Assembly (NCBI GenBank): GCA_024223125.1
Contig: JAAEOP010000048.1
Coordinates: 1-40,054 of the forward strand
Direction: 5' to 3'
DNA: 40,054 bases
Origin: Chloroflexota bacterium
Lineage (GTDB): Bacteria; Chloroflexota; Anaerolineae; Promineifilales; Promineifilaceae
Positions 16,367 through 25,105 of the stretch are shown piece after piece. The translations under genes and the position numbers were made by a program. Numbering within the stretch: the stretch's first letter is position 1; each line of letters starts with the position of its first letter. Under the pieces are notes generated by a model. That model saw only the letters and a list, made by a program, of their open reading frames with translations. It was not told the origin of the DNA and did no database searches.

Positions 16367-18059
16367 AAGTCAGCAGCGACGCCTGGCTGTCATCATTACC
16401 GGCCTTACCATTGCCACCATCGTCATTGTAGGACGATTGGTGTTGTTTCAGGTATTGCAAGCCGGAACCTGGGCCGACAAAGCCAGCGACGAAGTTCGCG
16501 TCATTGCCCGACCAGATAGGGGTATGATTTATGATCGCAATGGGGCGGTGCTGGCGGCTAATACGGCCGATTTTCAGGTAGGTATTTCCCCGCGTCTGGT
16601 CACAAATCCAGAACGGGTAGCCACCGATATGGCCTCTATTTTGCAAAAGCCACGCTACGAAATATTGGGGGCAATTGAATCTGACCAACCCTTTATTTTA
16701 TTAGAAAGCCGTATTGGTGAAGATGTAGCCGGCATTATCCGCGCTTTGGATTATGCGGATGAGATTCAGCTAGACCCCTTGCCCCGTCGCTATTACCCGC
16801 AAGGGGAATTGTCTTGCCATATTTTAGGCTATGTAGATTTTGAAGGTAGCGGCGGCGCCGGTTTAGAAGGGTATTATCAGCGCGAATTGGCCGGGGAAGC
16901 AGCCACGGCCGTAGTCAACATTTCCCCCCTTACTTCCCAAGAAAGTGTCATTGCCCATGAAGGCGCCGACTTGACGCTGACGATTGATCGTTCTCTGCAG
17001 TATCTGGTGGAGCAGCATTTACAACAGGCGTTAGCCGAACATCGTGCCATTAGCGGCTCTATTATTGTGATGGATCCGCGTACCGGAGCGATATTGGCGA
17101 TGGTCAGTAGCCCTTGTTATGACCCCTACACTTTTTATGACGAAACCCAAGAGATACTGCAAAACCCGGCCGTGCAACAGCAGCACGAACCTGGTTCGGT
17201 GATGAAATTAGTGACGATGGCGGCCGCATTGGATTCAGGTCTGTTTACTCCCCAATCTACTTATTATGACGCCGGTATATTGGAAATAGGCGGCCATAAA
17301 ACATATAATTGGGATCGCAGCGCGCCGGGTTTGACCGATATGACGACTTTGCTATCCCGGTCATTAAATGTAGGGGCAGCTACGTTGTCTACTAGTTTGG
17401 GGTCAGATATTTATTACGAATACATGCAAAAATTTGGCTTTGGCCATCCCACCGGAATTGATTTGATGTCAGAAGCGGGGGGGACGATGTGGCTGCCCGG
17501 CGAGGAGTTTTGGACAGAGGCTACGTTGGCAACCAATGCGTATGGGCAGGGGATTGCGGCCACACCTTTGCAGATGATCTCCGCTATTTCGGCTATTCCT
17601 AACAATGGGCAGATTATGCAGCCTTATCTGGTGCAGGAAATTCGCAGCGAGAACGGCACATTTACTCATGAACCAACTGTTTTGGGCCGTCCCATCAGCC
17701 CAGAAGTGGCGCAGCAGGTTAATGCCATGGCAATTACGGCCGTTGCCCGCGAAGTGTCTGAAGCTAAAGTGGCTGGCTACACCATTGCCGGTAAAACAGG
17801 CACAGCCCAGATTGCCGAAAATGGTATTTACCTGCCCGATGATGTCATTGGTTCTTTTATTGGCTGGCTGCCGGCCGACAATCCAGAGGTAATTATTTAT
17901 GTCAAACTTGATCGGCCGAAATCCCAACCGTGGGGGTCGCTCACGGCCGCCCCAGCTTTTGCCAAATTAGCTGCCGAACTGGTTATCTTATTAGATATCC
18001 CCCCGGATAACATCCGTTTGCAGGCGGATGTTATAGCGGCGAGGAATGGTAGTCCGTGA
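16359..18059 (+). CDS. ftsI: Penicillin-binding protein (class B transpeptidase), FtsI type
   Basis: Cross-links septal peptidoglycan. From ATG 16359 the protein has 566 residues: one N-terminal membrane helix (about 9-31), a dimerisation domain with RGMIYDRNG (54-62), and a transpeptidase domain with S280-x-x-K283, S335-L-N337 and KTGTAQ. The start overlaps ftsL by 8 bp and has AAGGTGAGG upstream; an earlier in-frame start at 16335 is not GTG/ATG-supported. No PASTA repeats. Near the end, ATAACATCCG (18007-18016) and CGGATGTTAT (18025-18034) form a perfect 10-bp inverted repeat in coding sequence. murE, which commonly follows ftsI, is missing. Confidence 0.95.
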   Translation: MNKSQQRRLAVIITGLTIATIVIVGRLVLFQVLQAGTWADKASDEVRVIARPDRGMIYDRNGAVLAANTADFQVGISPRLVTNPERVATDMASILQKPRYEILGAIESDQPFILLESRIGEDVAGIIRALDYADEIQLDPLPRRYYPQGELSCHILGYVDFEGSGGAGLEGYYQRELAGEAATAVVNISPLTSQESVIAHEGADLTLTIDRSLQYLVEQHLQQALAEHRAISGSIIVMDPRTGAILAMVSSPCYDPYTFYDETQEILQNPAVQQQHEPGSVMKLVTMAAALDSGLFTPQSTYYDAGILEIGGHKTYNWDRSAPGLTDMTTLLSRSLNVGAATLSTSLGSDIYYEYMQKFGFGHPTGIDLMSEAGGTMWLPGEEFWTEATLATNAYGQGIAATPLQMISAISAIPNNGQIMQPYLVQEIRSENGTFTHEPTVLGRPISPEVAQQVNAMAITAVAREVSEAKVAGYTIAGKTGTAQIAENGIYLPDDVIGSFIGWLPADNPEVIIYVKLDRPKSQPWGSLTAAPAFAKLAAELVILLDIPPDNIRLQADVIAARNGSP

Positions 18060-18110
18060 GCCGTGTTCCGTAATCTGAACACGAGTTACGGTATACGGAA
18101 TACGGATTAT
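18054..18110. repeat. Heptad spacer S5 (CCGTGTT to CGGAATA words)
   Basis: CCGTGAG, CCGTGTT, CCGTAAT, CTGAACA, CGAGTTA, CGGTATA, CGGAATA, CGGATTA: eight consecutive 7-bp words, the first half roughly complementary to the second. It begins inside the last codons of ftsI and runs to the murF leader. Confidence 0.8.
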
Positions 18111-18119
18111 GAAGTTAAG

Positions 18120-19544
18120 ATGCTGACACTAGCAACTTTCATCCAAACCCTGAATCCGCAGTATGAAGCGACCGACGCTGAACCGGCGATTTCGTCTGTG
18201 GTGATGGACAGCCGCGAAGTTGAGCCGGGCTGCCTGTTTGTTGCCGAACGTGGCGAACAGCTAGACGGCCATGACTTTGTGGCTGATGCCTTTACTCGCG
18301 GAGCGATTGCGGCATTGGTAGAACGGCCGATACCGGGCGATGTCACGATGATAGATTTACGTGATGGTCGGACCCCGCCGATCCCCAGGCCCTTAAGCAC
18401 GTCCACGCCCGTTTGCCTGGTGGTGAATGATTCAATCGCCGCCTTGCAAGCATCCGCCAGAGCGTGGCGCGCTCGCTTCGCAGTACAGGTGATTGGCATA
18501 ACTGGTAGTGTCGGCAAAACCAGCACAAAAGAGTTAACCCGGGCGGTGCTGGCGCAGCAATTTGAGACGTTTAAGTCGCCTGGCAACCGTAATAGTATTT
18601 TGGGATTGCCCATGGCTTTGTTTGATTTACGGCCGTCTCACCAAAAAGCTGTCTTGGAAATGGCAATGTATGTACCCGGCGAGATTGCTGCTTTATGCGA
18701 GATGACCCAGCCAGAAATTGGCGTGGTGACGCTCATTGGCACCGTTCACCTGGAGCGAGTCGGTAGTATGGAAGGGATTGTGGCCGCCAAGCAAGAACTG
18801 GTAGAAGCGCTGCCCTCTAATGGCACTGCTATTTTGAACCGGGATGACGACCGGGTGATGAGTATGGCTGATCATACGCAGGCCCAAATTTTTACATATG
18901 GATTGGACGGCCGCGCCGATTTATGGGCCGACAATATCCAATCTATGGGCTTGAATGGGGTGCGTTTTACACTCCATTACGGCCATGATCATCTGAATAT
19001 TCATGTCCCCCTCATTGGCCGTCATTCGGTACATACGGCACTGCGGGCGACGGCCGTGGGGCTGACAGTAGGCATGAATTGGGATGCTATTGTGCGCGGT
19101 TTGCAGGATGAAACTGTTGAACTGCGTCTGGTATCGGCTCCCGGCCCGAAAAATTCGCTTATTATTGATGACACTTACAACGCCAATCCAGAATCTACCC
19201 TGGCGGCGTTGAATTTACTGGAAGATTTTCCCGGCCGTCATTTGGCCGTGTTGGGCGATATGTTGGAGTTGGGCTACATGGAAGAGTTGTCACACCGGTT
19301 GATTGGGAGACGCGCAGCGGATGTGGCTGATGAATTGGTGGCTGTAGGACAGCGGGCGCGTTGGATTGCTGAAGAGGCTGTGCAAGCAGGATTGTCAGCA
19401 GAAAAAGTAGCCCTGGCAACGGATGCGACCACGGCCGTCCCCGTCGTTGAAGCCCGCATTGAAAAAGAAGATGTCATTCTGATCAAGGGATCATATGGAA
19501 TGCGGATGGACCGCATTGTGACGGCGTTAGGAAGATATGATTGA
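18120..19544 (+). CDS. murF: UDP-MurNAc-tripeptide--D-Ala-D-Ala ligase MurF
   Basis: Adds D-Ala-D-Ala to the UDP-MurNAc-tripeptide in the cytosol. The 474-residue protein has the Mur-ligase N-domain (SSVVMDSREVEPGCLFVA), the ATP loop GITGSVGKTSTKE, the central segment with NRNSILGLP, and the C-domain entry DDTYNANPESTLAAL. The TYNANP motif is MurF-specific. I choose ATG 18120; an upstream in-frame start at 18063 would translate through heptad spacer S5. The ribosome site before 18120 is weak. MurF acts after MurE, whose gene is not in this cluster. Confidence 0.95.
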   Translation: MLTLATFIQTLNPQYEATDAEPAISSVVMDSREVEPGCLFVAERGEQLDGHDFVADAFTRGAIAALVERPIPGDVTMIDLRDGRTPPIPRPLSTSTPVCLVVNDSIAALQASARAWRARFAVQVIGITGSVGKTSTKELTRAVLAQQFETFKSPGNRNSILGLPMALFDLRPSHQKAVLEMAMYVPGEIAALCEMTQPEIGVVTLIGTVHLERVGSMEGIVAAKQELVEALPSNGTAILNRDDDRVMSMADHTQAQIFTYGLDGRADLWADNIQSMGLNGVRFTLHYGHDHLNIHVPLIGRHSVHTALRATAVGLTVGMNWDAIVRGLQDETVELRLVSAPGPKNSLIIDDTYNANPESTLAALNLLEDFPGRHLAVLGDMLELGYMEELSHRLIGRRAADVADELVAVGQRARWIAEEAVQAGLSAEKVALATDATTAVPVVEARIEKEDVILIKGSYGMRMDRIVTALGRYD

Positions 19545-19548
19545 AGGG

Positions 19549-19605
19549 GATTGGAGATTAAGAGATTAGGAGATTGAGAAGTTGAAAATCTCCAATCTCA
19601 AATTA
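19549..19605. repeat. Heptad inverted spacer S6 (GGAGATT words)
   Basis: GGAGATT-type words (TTGGAGATT, AAGAGATT, AGGAGATT) then AATCTCC and AATCTCA. Period 7-8 bp. It ends 5 bp before the mraY ATG, leaving no Shine-Dalgarno sequence. Confidence 0.8.
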
Positions 19606-19610
19606 CTTTT

Positions 19611-20612
19611 ATGCCTTTTGCTCTAACTATCGGTGGATTCACTTTTTTACTGGCTGTCATCTGGGGACGGCCGTTTATAGAAATGATGCGACGACTGCGT
19701 TTAGGTAAACAAATACGTATTGAAGGACCAGAATCCCACATGGCTAAGATGGGTACGCCGGCTATGGGTGGTTTGTTGATTGTGGGTTGGGTTGTGCTGA
19801 TTACAATTGTTGTCAATATTGTGGCTTTGGTGCAGACGATTGAAATTGCTGAAAGCGTCATTATTCCCCTGGGCGTCATGGTCGCTTACGCTATTTTAGG
19901 TGGCATTGACGATTACCAGGGTTTCCGGCTGCGGCCGGGTGAAGGCATGTTAGCGCGGGTTAAAATCTGGTTTCAACTGGGCATTGCATTGGCGGCCGCG
20001 TTGGCAATCTATTTTTTGGTGAACGATGGACATGGCTGGATTGCTATTCCGACTGTTCCCTACCTGATTGACATCGGCATTATCTACATTCCCATTGCCA
20101 CGCTGGTCATTACCGGCTTTGCCAACGCCGTAAATTTTACAGATGGGTTGGACGGATTGGCCGGATTGATTTCGGCCACTTGTTTTGTCGCTTTTGGCAT
20201 TATTGCCGCCATGCAAGACCAACAATTTTTGCTGACGTTTTCATTTGTAACGGTGGGCGCATGTTTTGCTTTTCTCTGGTACAACGCCCATCCGGCGCAG
20301 ATGTTTATGGGGGACGTCGGCTCGCAAGCGTTGGGCGGCGCGTTGGGCACAATTGCGCTGCTTACCAACCAATGGCTTATTTTGCCCATCATCGCCATCA
20401 TCCCTCTGGCGACGACGTTATCGGTGATGATTCAGGTGGCCTCGGCCGTATTGACGCGGCGGTTTTTGGGTCGGGATTTACGGCCGTTCAAAATGGCCCC
20501 CCTACATAACCACTTCGTCCTCCTGGGTTGGAGCGAAACCCAAATTGTGCAGCGCTGGTGGCTGGTTGGCCTGATTGGGGCGATGATTGGGATGGCGTTG
20601 GCTCTTATTTGA
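19611..20612 (+). CDS. mraY: Phospho-N-acetylmuramoyl-pentapeptide transferase MraY
   Basis: Transfers phospho-MurNAc-pentapeptide to undecaprenyl phosphate, making lipid I. The 333-residue protein has about ten membrane helices. Diagnostic segments: KMGTPAMGGL (near 45), the acidic pair in GGIDDYQG, NFTDGLDGLAG with the catalytic Asp, and the C-terminal MAPLHNHF with conserved histidines. Translation starts at ATG 19611 with no recognisable ribosome site. Followed at once by spacer S7. Confidence 0.96.
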   Translation: MPFALTIGGFTFLLAVIWGRPFIEMMRRLRLGKQIRIEGPESHMAKMGTPAMGGLLIVGWVVLITIVVNIVALVQTIEIAESVIIPLGVMVAYAILGGIDDYQGFRLRPGEGMLARVKIWFQLGIALAAALAIYFLVNDGHGWIAIPTVPYLIDIGIIYIPIATLVITGFANAVNFTDGLDGLAGLISATCFVAFGIIAAMQDQQFLLTFSFVTVGACFAFLWYNAHPAQMFMGDVGSQALGGALGTIALLTNQWLILPIIAIIPLATTLSVMIQVASAVLTRRFLGRDLRPFKMAPLHNHFVLLGWSETQIVQRWWLVGLIGAMIGMALALI

Positions 20613-20676
20613 CCGTAGGCCGTAATCCGTAGCCCGTAAACTGTATACGGAACACGGAACACGGAACACGGGCTAC
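20613..20676. repeat. Heptad inverted spacer S7 (CCGTAAT / CGGAACA words)
   Basis: CCGTAGG, CCGTAAT, CCGTAGC, CCGTAAA, CTGTATA, then CGGAACA three times and CGGGCTA: nine words in exact 7-bp register. This is one of the clearest examples. It ends 4 bp before the murD ATG. Confidence 0.85.
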
Positions 20677-20680
20677 AAAA

Positions 20681-22048
20681 ATGGACCCATTAACAGGCAA
20701 ACGACTCCTAATTCTAGGACTGGCGCGGCAGGGGAAGGCGTTGGCCCGGTTTGCTGTTGGCGTTGGCGCAAAGGTGACAATATCTGATTTACGCTCGGCC
20801 GCAGCATTGCAGTCTGATTTGGACGAGTTGAGCGACCTGCAACTATCAATTGTCTTAGGAGAACATCCGATGACATTATTGGAACGAACTGACATGTTAG
20901 CGATTAGTGGCGGCGTACCCGCTGATGCACCTTTTGTGCAGGCAGCACGACAGCGGGGATTTCCCATCACGAATGATGAGCAGGAATTCATCCGCCGTAC
21001 TCCGACGGATGTTATTGGCATTACTGGTTCGGCCGGCAAAACAACAACAACGGCGTTGACTGGGGTGATGGCTCAGGTGGCCGGACGGCGTACCTGGGTG
21101 GGTGGCAATATCGGACGGCCGTTAATTGCCGATCTACACAAAATGGAAGCGGATGATGTGGTGGTGCAGGAGCTTTCCAGTTTCCAATTGGAAATTTGGG
21201 AAACAGCGCCCCATGTGGCCGCCGTATTGAACATTACGCCCAATCACCTTGACCGGCACAAGACGATGACAGCTTACACGCAGGCCAAAGCCAATATTTT
21301 GCATTACCAATCGGAGGCTGATGTGGCTGTGTTGTGTTTGGATGACGCCGGGTCGTTGGCTTTACGGCCGCTGGTTAATGGTCGTTTACGTTTATTCAGT
21401 CTGGAAAAGCCGGTGACCGACGGTGTATTTTTGCACGAGGACAAAATCTGGCTACGGAATGGACGGGAAACGGTCGTGTGTCATGTAGAGGATGTGCAGT
21501 TACGCGGCCGTCATAATTTGTTGAATGTGTGTGCGGCCGTTACGTTGGCCGACACAGCTGGCATTCCAGCTGAAGCCATGTATGAAGCGATTTGTACCTT
21601 TTCTGGCGTAGAACACCGGCTGGAATTGATACGCGAACGGCGCGGGGTACGTTATATCAATGACAGCATTGCCACCGCCCCAGAACGCGCCCTGGCTGCT
21701 CTGGCCGCGTTTGATGAATCGCTTATTTTACTGGCCGGTGGTCAGGACAAGGATATGCAGTGGGATGAATGGACGCGCGTTGTTAGCCAGCGGGTTAAAC
21801 ATCTTATTTTGTTTGGCGAGCTGGCGGAGATGTTGGAGGCGAAGATAACCAGTCAAGACCCAAAGGGTTTAGGAAACCCTTTGGGTCTCACACGAGTAGA
21901 AACGGTGGCTGAAGCGGTACAAATGGGAGTGGAAACGGCCGTTTCTGGCGACATTGTTCTCCTTTCCCCTGGCGGAACCAGCTTTGACGCCTATGATAAT
22001 TTCGCCCTGCGTGGCGAGGAATTTCGGGAGTTGGTGAGGAACTTGTAG
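20681..22048 (+). CDS. murD: UDP-MurNAc-L-Ala--D-Glu ligase MurD
   Basis: Adds D-glutamate to UDP-MurNAc-L-Ala. The 455-residue protein shows the N-domain LGLARQGKALARFA, ATP loop GITGSAGKTTTTAL, QELSSFQLE, NITPNHLDRH, and C-domain YINDSIATAPERALAAL and LLAGGQDKD. Length is typical. Around residues 393-402 an in-frame palindrome (21857-21887) encodes DPKGLGNPLGL, which looks inserted in the C-domain. Starts at ATG 20681 without a ribosome site, directly after spacer S7. Confidence 0.95.
   Translation: MDPLTGKRLLILGLARQGKALARFAVGVGAKVTISDLRSAAALQSDLDELSDLQLSIVLGEHPMTLLERTDMLAISGGVPADAPFVQAARQRGFPITNDEQEFIRRTPTDVIGITGSAGKTTTTALTGVMAQVAGRRTWVGGNIGRPLIADLHKMEADDVVVQELSSFQLEIWETAPHVAAVLNITPNHLDRHKTMTAYTQAKANILHYQSEADVAVLCLDDAGSLALRPLVNGRLRLFSLEKPVTDGVFLHEDKIWLRNGRETVVCHVEDVQLRGRHNLLNVCAAVTLADTAGIPAEAMYEAICTFSGVEHRLELIRERRGVRYINDSIATAPERALAALAAFDESLILLAGGQDKDMQWDEWTRVVSQRVKHLILFGELAEMLEAKITSQDPKGLGNPLGLTRVETVAEAVQMGVETAVSGDIVLLSPGGTSFDAYDNFALRGEEFRELVRNL
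21857..21887. repeat. Palindromic element inside murD (14-bp arms)
   Basis: GACCCAAAGGGTTT and AAACCCTTTGGGTC are exact complements around AGG. It stays in frame in the coding sequence and resembles palindromic insertion elements known from coding genes of other bacteria (for example Rickettsia RPEs) in concept only. Confidence 0.7.
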
Positions 22049-22119
22049 TTAGTGTTCAGTGTGCAGTGGCGCTTCTCGCGAAAACACCTATCTGAAAACT
22101 GATTACTGGAAACTGAAAC
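22046..22119. repeat. Heptad inverted spacer S8 (TCAGTGT / ACTGAAA words)
   Basis: TTAGTGT, TCAGTGT, GCAGTGG, a centre with CTTCTCGCGAAAAC, then TCTGAAA, ACTGATT, ACTGGAA, ACTGAAA. The 7-bp register holds in both arms. It ends at the ftsW start codon. Confidence 0.8.
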
Positions 22120-23328
22120 ATGGCAACTGTAAACGTCATTCGTAAAAAAAGCAGCCGGGTTAAACCTGGTTTACGCTTTCATTTTGATTATTGGCTGCTG
22201 CTGGCGGTAGCCGGACTGCTGGTTGTGGGGCTGCTGATGGTTTACAGCACCACCTTTGATTATGGTCTCCGTTTTCAAGAAGACGCCACCTACTACTTCC
22301 GGCGGCAGACGACAGCCCTGGTTATTGGTCTCGGCTTAATGTTGATAATGATGCAGTTTGATTATCATATTCTGCGCCGGGTTTCTATTCCGTTAATGAT
22401 TGTTACGCTGGTCGGTTTGATTATTGTGCTGTTTTTCGGCGAGCGTATTTTTGGGGCGCAGCGTGGTTTCTATGAAGGCTCTTACCAACCTTCTGAGGTA
22501 GCTAAACTAGCCACGATTTTGTACATCACTCATTGGCTCTCTACAAAAGGAGAGCGTATCAAACAAGTGACATATGGCCTGCTACCCTTTTCAATTATTA
22601 CCGGCGTGATTTGCGCTCTAATTGTGCAGCAGCCAGATTTGAGTACGGCCGGATTGATTGCCCTGATCAGTTTTACCGTTTTTTTTGTGGCCGGAGCAGA
22701 TTGGCGACAGTTTGCGATTGCCGGTGTCGTTGGTGGGGCGGTTTTTATGTTATTGATTACCGCACTGCCTCATGCGGCCGCGCGTATAGATAGTTACACC
22801 GAAGCCCTGCGTGATCCGGAACAGGCAAGCTGGCATGTGCAGCAATCTCTCATTGCCTTGGGACGTGGCGGCCTGACAGGCGTCGGATTAGGTGAAAGCA
22901 CGCAAAAATTTGGCCCGCTGCCACTGGCGCATACGGATGGTGTTTTTGCTATTTTAGGTGAAGAGTTAGGGTTGATGGGCAGTTTGATTGTGATTGGTTT
23001 GCTGCTGCTGCTCATGTGGCGCGGTATTCGCACAGCACGGAATGCGCGGGATAGTTTTGGCTTTTTATTGGCGTTGGGCATCACTTGTTGGTTGGGGTAT
23101 CAGGCGTTGATGAATATTGCGGTGATCACGGCCGTTATCCCCTTCACTGGCATCCCCCTTCCCTTCTTAAGTTATGGTGGGTCGTCGCTGGTTATTTCGC
23201 TGGTGGCAGTGGGTGTGTTGCTGAATATTTCCCGCGATCAGGCGCTGCAATCACGGCCGCAGCCGGTAAGGACAGTTAAACGATCCCGTCCAAAATCGGA
23301 ACGGCCGCTGCGAACTCGTAAGAATTAA
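22120..23328 (+). CDS. ftsW: Lipid II glycosyltransferase FtsW (SEDS family)
   Basis: Polymerises lipid II into septal glycan together with FtsI. The 402-residue protein has about ten membrane helices. SEDS marks: YQPSEVAKLATILYI, QQPDLSTAGLI, and GIPLPFLSYGGSSL at the end. The location between murD and murG fits FtsW rather than RodA. The C-terminus is short and basic and contains SRPQP..RSRPKSERPLRTRKN. ATG 22120 follows spacer S8 with no clear ribosome site. murG starts 1 bp after its stop, the only mur junction here without a spacer. Confidence 0.95.
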   Translation: MATVNVIRKKSSRVKPGLRFHFDYWLLLAVAGLLVVGLLMVYSTTFDYGLRFQEDATYYFRRQTTALVIGLGLMLIMMQFDYHILRRVSIPLMIVTLVGLIIVLFFGERIFGAQRGFYEGSYQPSEVAKLATILYITHWLSTKGERIKQVTYGLLPFSIITGVICALIVQQPDLSTAGLIALISFTVFFVAGADWRQFAIAGVVGGAVFMLLITALPHAAARIDSYTEALRDPEQASWHVQQSLIALGRGGLTGVGLGESTQKFGPLPLAHTDGVFAILGEELGLMGSLIVIGLLLLLMWRGIRTARNARDSFGFLLALGITCWLGYQALMNIAVITAVIPFTGIPLPFLSYGGSSLVISLVAVGVLLNISRDQALQSRPQPVRTVKRSRPKSERPLRTRKN

Positions 23329-23329
23329 T

Positions 23330-24448
23330 ATGCGTGTATTGATTTGCGCTGGCGGCACAGGCGGCGGTATTTATCCCGCTTTGGCAGCGGCAACAGAATT
23401 GCAACAGGCAGGTGTTGCCCAAGAAGATATTTTGTGGATAGGAACAACGGGTGAAATGGAAGAGACATTGGTACCACAAGCCGGATTGAGATTAGAAACG
23501 ATCAGTGGTGGTGCAATTGCTGGCGTCTCTTTGCCAGTGAAGGTGAAGAATGGAACCAAACTGGTCGCCAGCGTACCCAAAGCGCTGCGGATTGTGCACC
23601 GTTTTCGTCCTGATGTGATGTTTATGACCGGTGGTTACATGGCCGTTCCCGTAACAGGGGCCTGCCGCTTGAAGAATGTGCCCATTACTATTTATTGTCC
23701 CGATGTAGAGCCAGGGTCTTCGATTCGTTTTGCCCTCCGTTTTGCCCGCAAAATTGGAGCGACGACGGCCGGTTCAGCCCAATATGTACCGGCCGAGAAA
23801 CTGGTCGTGACTGGTTATCCAGTACGGCCGGAACTGCGAGCGGCAGTTTCGTTAAGTCAGGCAGAAGCGTTGGCCCGATTTGATCTGCAACCAGAGCGCC
23901 CCACCTTATTTGTGTTTGGCGGCAGCCGGGGCGCGCGGGCTATAAATCGGGCGTTGATACAGATTTTGCCGAAACTATTGCAAACGGCGCAGGTCATCCA
24001 TATCAGCGGCAAGTTGACCTGGCCGGAAACGGAGGCGAATTGGCGAATGATGCCGGAAGCATTGAAGCGCTGGTATCGGCCGTATTCCTATTTACATGAA
24101 AAGATGGGCGCCGCTTATCGGGCGGCCGATTTGGCAGTAGCCCGCGCCGGCGCCAGTATGTTGGGTGAATGTCCCGCTTTTGGCTTACCGGCAATTATGA
24201 TTCCGCTGGCCTGGGCGTGGCGGTATCAAAAGGTGAATGCAGATTATATGGTGGAACGAGGCGCGGCCGTGCAGCTTACCGATGAAACCTCAGAAACAGA
24301 ACTTCTACCCACGATTGTGAGTCTGTTGAACGATGAAACAAGATTGCAGCAAATGAGCCAGGCGGCAAAAGTGTTAGACAAACCGGATGGGGCTGCAAAT
24401 CTGGCTAAGTTGATTATGGAGCAGGAGATTAAGAGATTGGGAGATTAG
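23330..24448 (+). CDS. murG: MurG-type N-acetylglucosaminyl transferase, divergent
   Basis: By position and overall pattern the lipid I to lipid II transferase (372 residues, GT-B fold). The glycine loop is GGTGGGIYPAL at 8-18; in characterised MurG proteins the sixth residue is His (GGTGGH), proposed to be catalytic. The usual HEQN-xPG segment reads CPDVEPGSS, and the usual DHQ-x2-NA reads RYQKVNADY. FVFGGSRGA and ARAGASMLGECPAFG are recognisable. So the fold is clear but several signature residues differ. The last residues (EIKRLGD) and the stop come from heptad spacer S9. It may be a Chloroflexota-type MurG or a related glycosyltransferase. Confidence 0.85.
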   Translation: MRVLICAGGTGGGIYPALAAATELQQAGVAQEDILWIGTTGEMEETLVPQAGLRLETISGGAIAGVSLPVKVKNGTKLVASVPKALRIVHRFRPDVMFMTGGYMAVPVTGACRLKNVPITIYCPDVEPGSSIRFALRFARKIGATTAGSAQYVPAEKLVVTGYPVRPELRAAVSLSQAEALARFDLQPERPTLFVFGGSRGARAINRALIQILPKLLQTAQVIHISGKLTWPETEANWRMMPEALKRWYRPYSYLHEKMGAAYRAADLAVARAGASMLGECPAFGLPAIMIPLAWAWRYQKVNADYMVERGAAVQLTDETSETELLPTIVSLLNDETRLQQMSQAAKVLDKPDGAANLAKLIMEQEIKRLGD

Positions 24449-24499
24449 GAGATTGTGGATGTATTCAATCTCCCAATCTCCCAGCCTTTCAATCTCCAG
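24424..24499. repeat. Heptad inverted spacer S9 (GGAGATT words)
   Basis: AGGAGATT, AAGAGATT, GGGAGATT, AGGAGATT on the left; CAATCTCC, CAATCTCC, CAATCTCC on the right. The left arm forms the last seven codons and TAG stop of murG. Confidence 0.85.
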
Positions 24500-24514
24500 A
24501 CAAGGACACCATAG

Positions 24515-25105
24515 ATGCTGAATTTGTCGGTACTGTTTTGGATTTGTATAGGCGCTTTTGCCTTAGTGGGCGCGCTGCGTGGTTGGGCCAGAGAAGTGGT
24601 CGCCATGTCGGGTCTGGTTTTGGCTTTGTTCATTATCAATCAATTTGGCTTTTTGTTTCTAGGCAGAGTCGGACAGTTACCCGATGCTTTAGGAGACCCG
24701 GTGTTGGCTCAAAAAAGGCAGTTTTATCTTTACACTGGCTTTCTGCTTTTCCTGGCTTTTTTTAGCTATCAAAGTCCTCGGCTTTCGGGGAGTATTAGCG
24801 CCCGCTTACGGCCGCGAGACACTTTTCAAGACAAATTATTGGGCGCTATTGTGGGCGGCGTCAATGGTTATCTCATTGCCGGAGCAATCTGGTCATTTCT
24901 GGAATATCAACATGCTGGCCCAGGTTCGTGGGTGCAACTGGCTCCAGGCGTATCTTATCCGTTTGATGTGTCTGTCATTATACGGCCGGAAGTGGGTTCG
25001 ACGGCCGCCGGTATGATTGCCCGTTTGCCTATGCCGTTGTTGGCGCCATATTTGCCTTATTTGATGGTTATTATGTTTTTGTTTGTGATTATTGTGATGA
25101 TTTGA
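24515..25105 (+). CDS. CvpA-family membrane protein
   Basis: A 196-residue protein with about five hydrophobic segments. The N-terminal pattern (helix, then GALRGWAREVVAMSGLVLALFI) and a later DKLLGAIVGGVNGYLIAGAIW match CvpA/colicin-V-production proteins, a broad family of unknown mechanism associated with envelope integrity and export. Unusually, it lies inside the dcw cluster between murG and murC. It has a fair ribosome site (AAGGACA), unlike most neighbours. A link to wall synthesis or lipid II handling is inferred from position only. Confidence 0.78.
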   Translation: MLNLSVLFWICIGAFALVGALRGWAREVVAMSGLVLALFIINQFGFLFLGRVGQLPDALGDPVLAQKRQFYLYTGFLLFLAFFSYQSPRLSGSISARLRPRDTFQDKLLGAIVGGVNGYLIAGAIWSFLEYQHAGPGSWVQLAPGVSYPFDVSVIIRPEVGSTAAGMIARLPMPLLAPYLPYLMVIMFLFVIIVMI

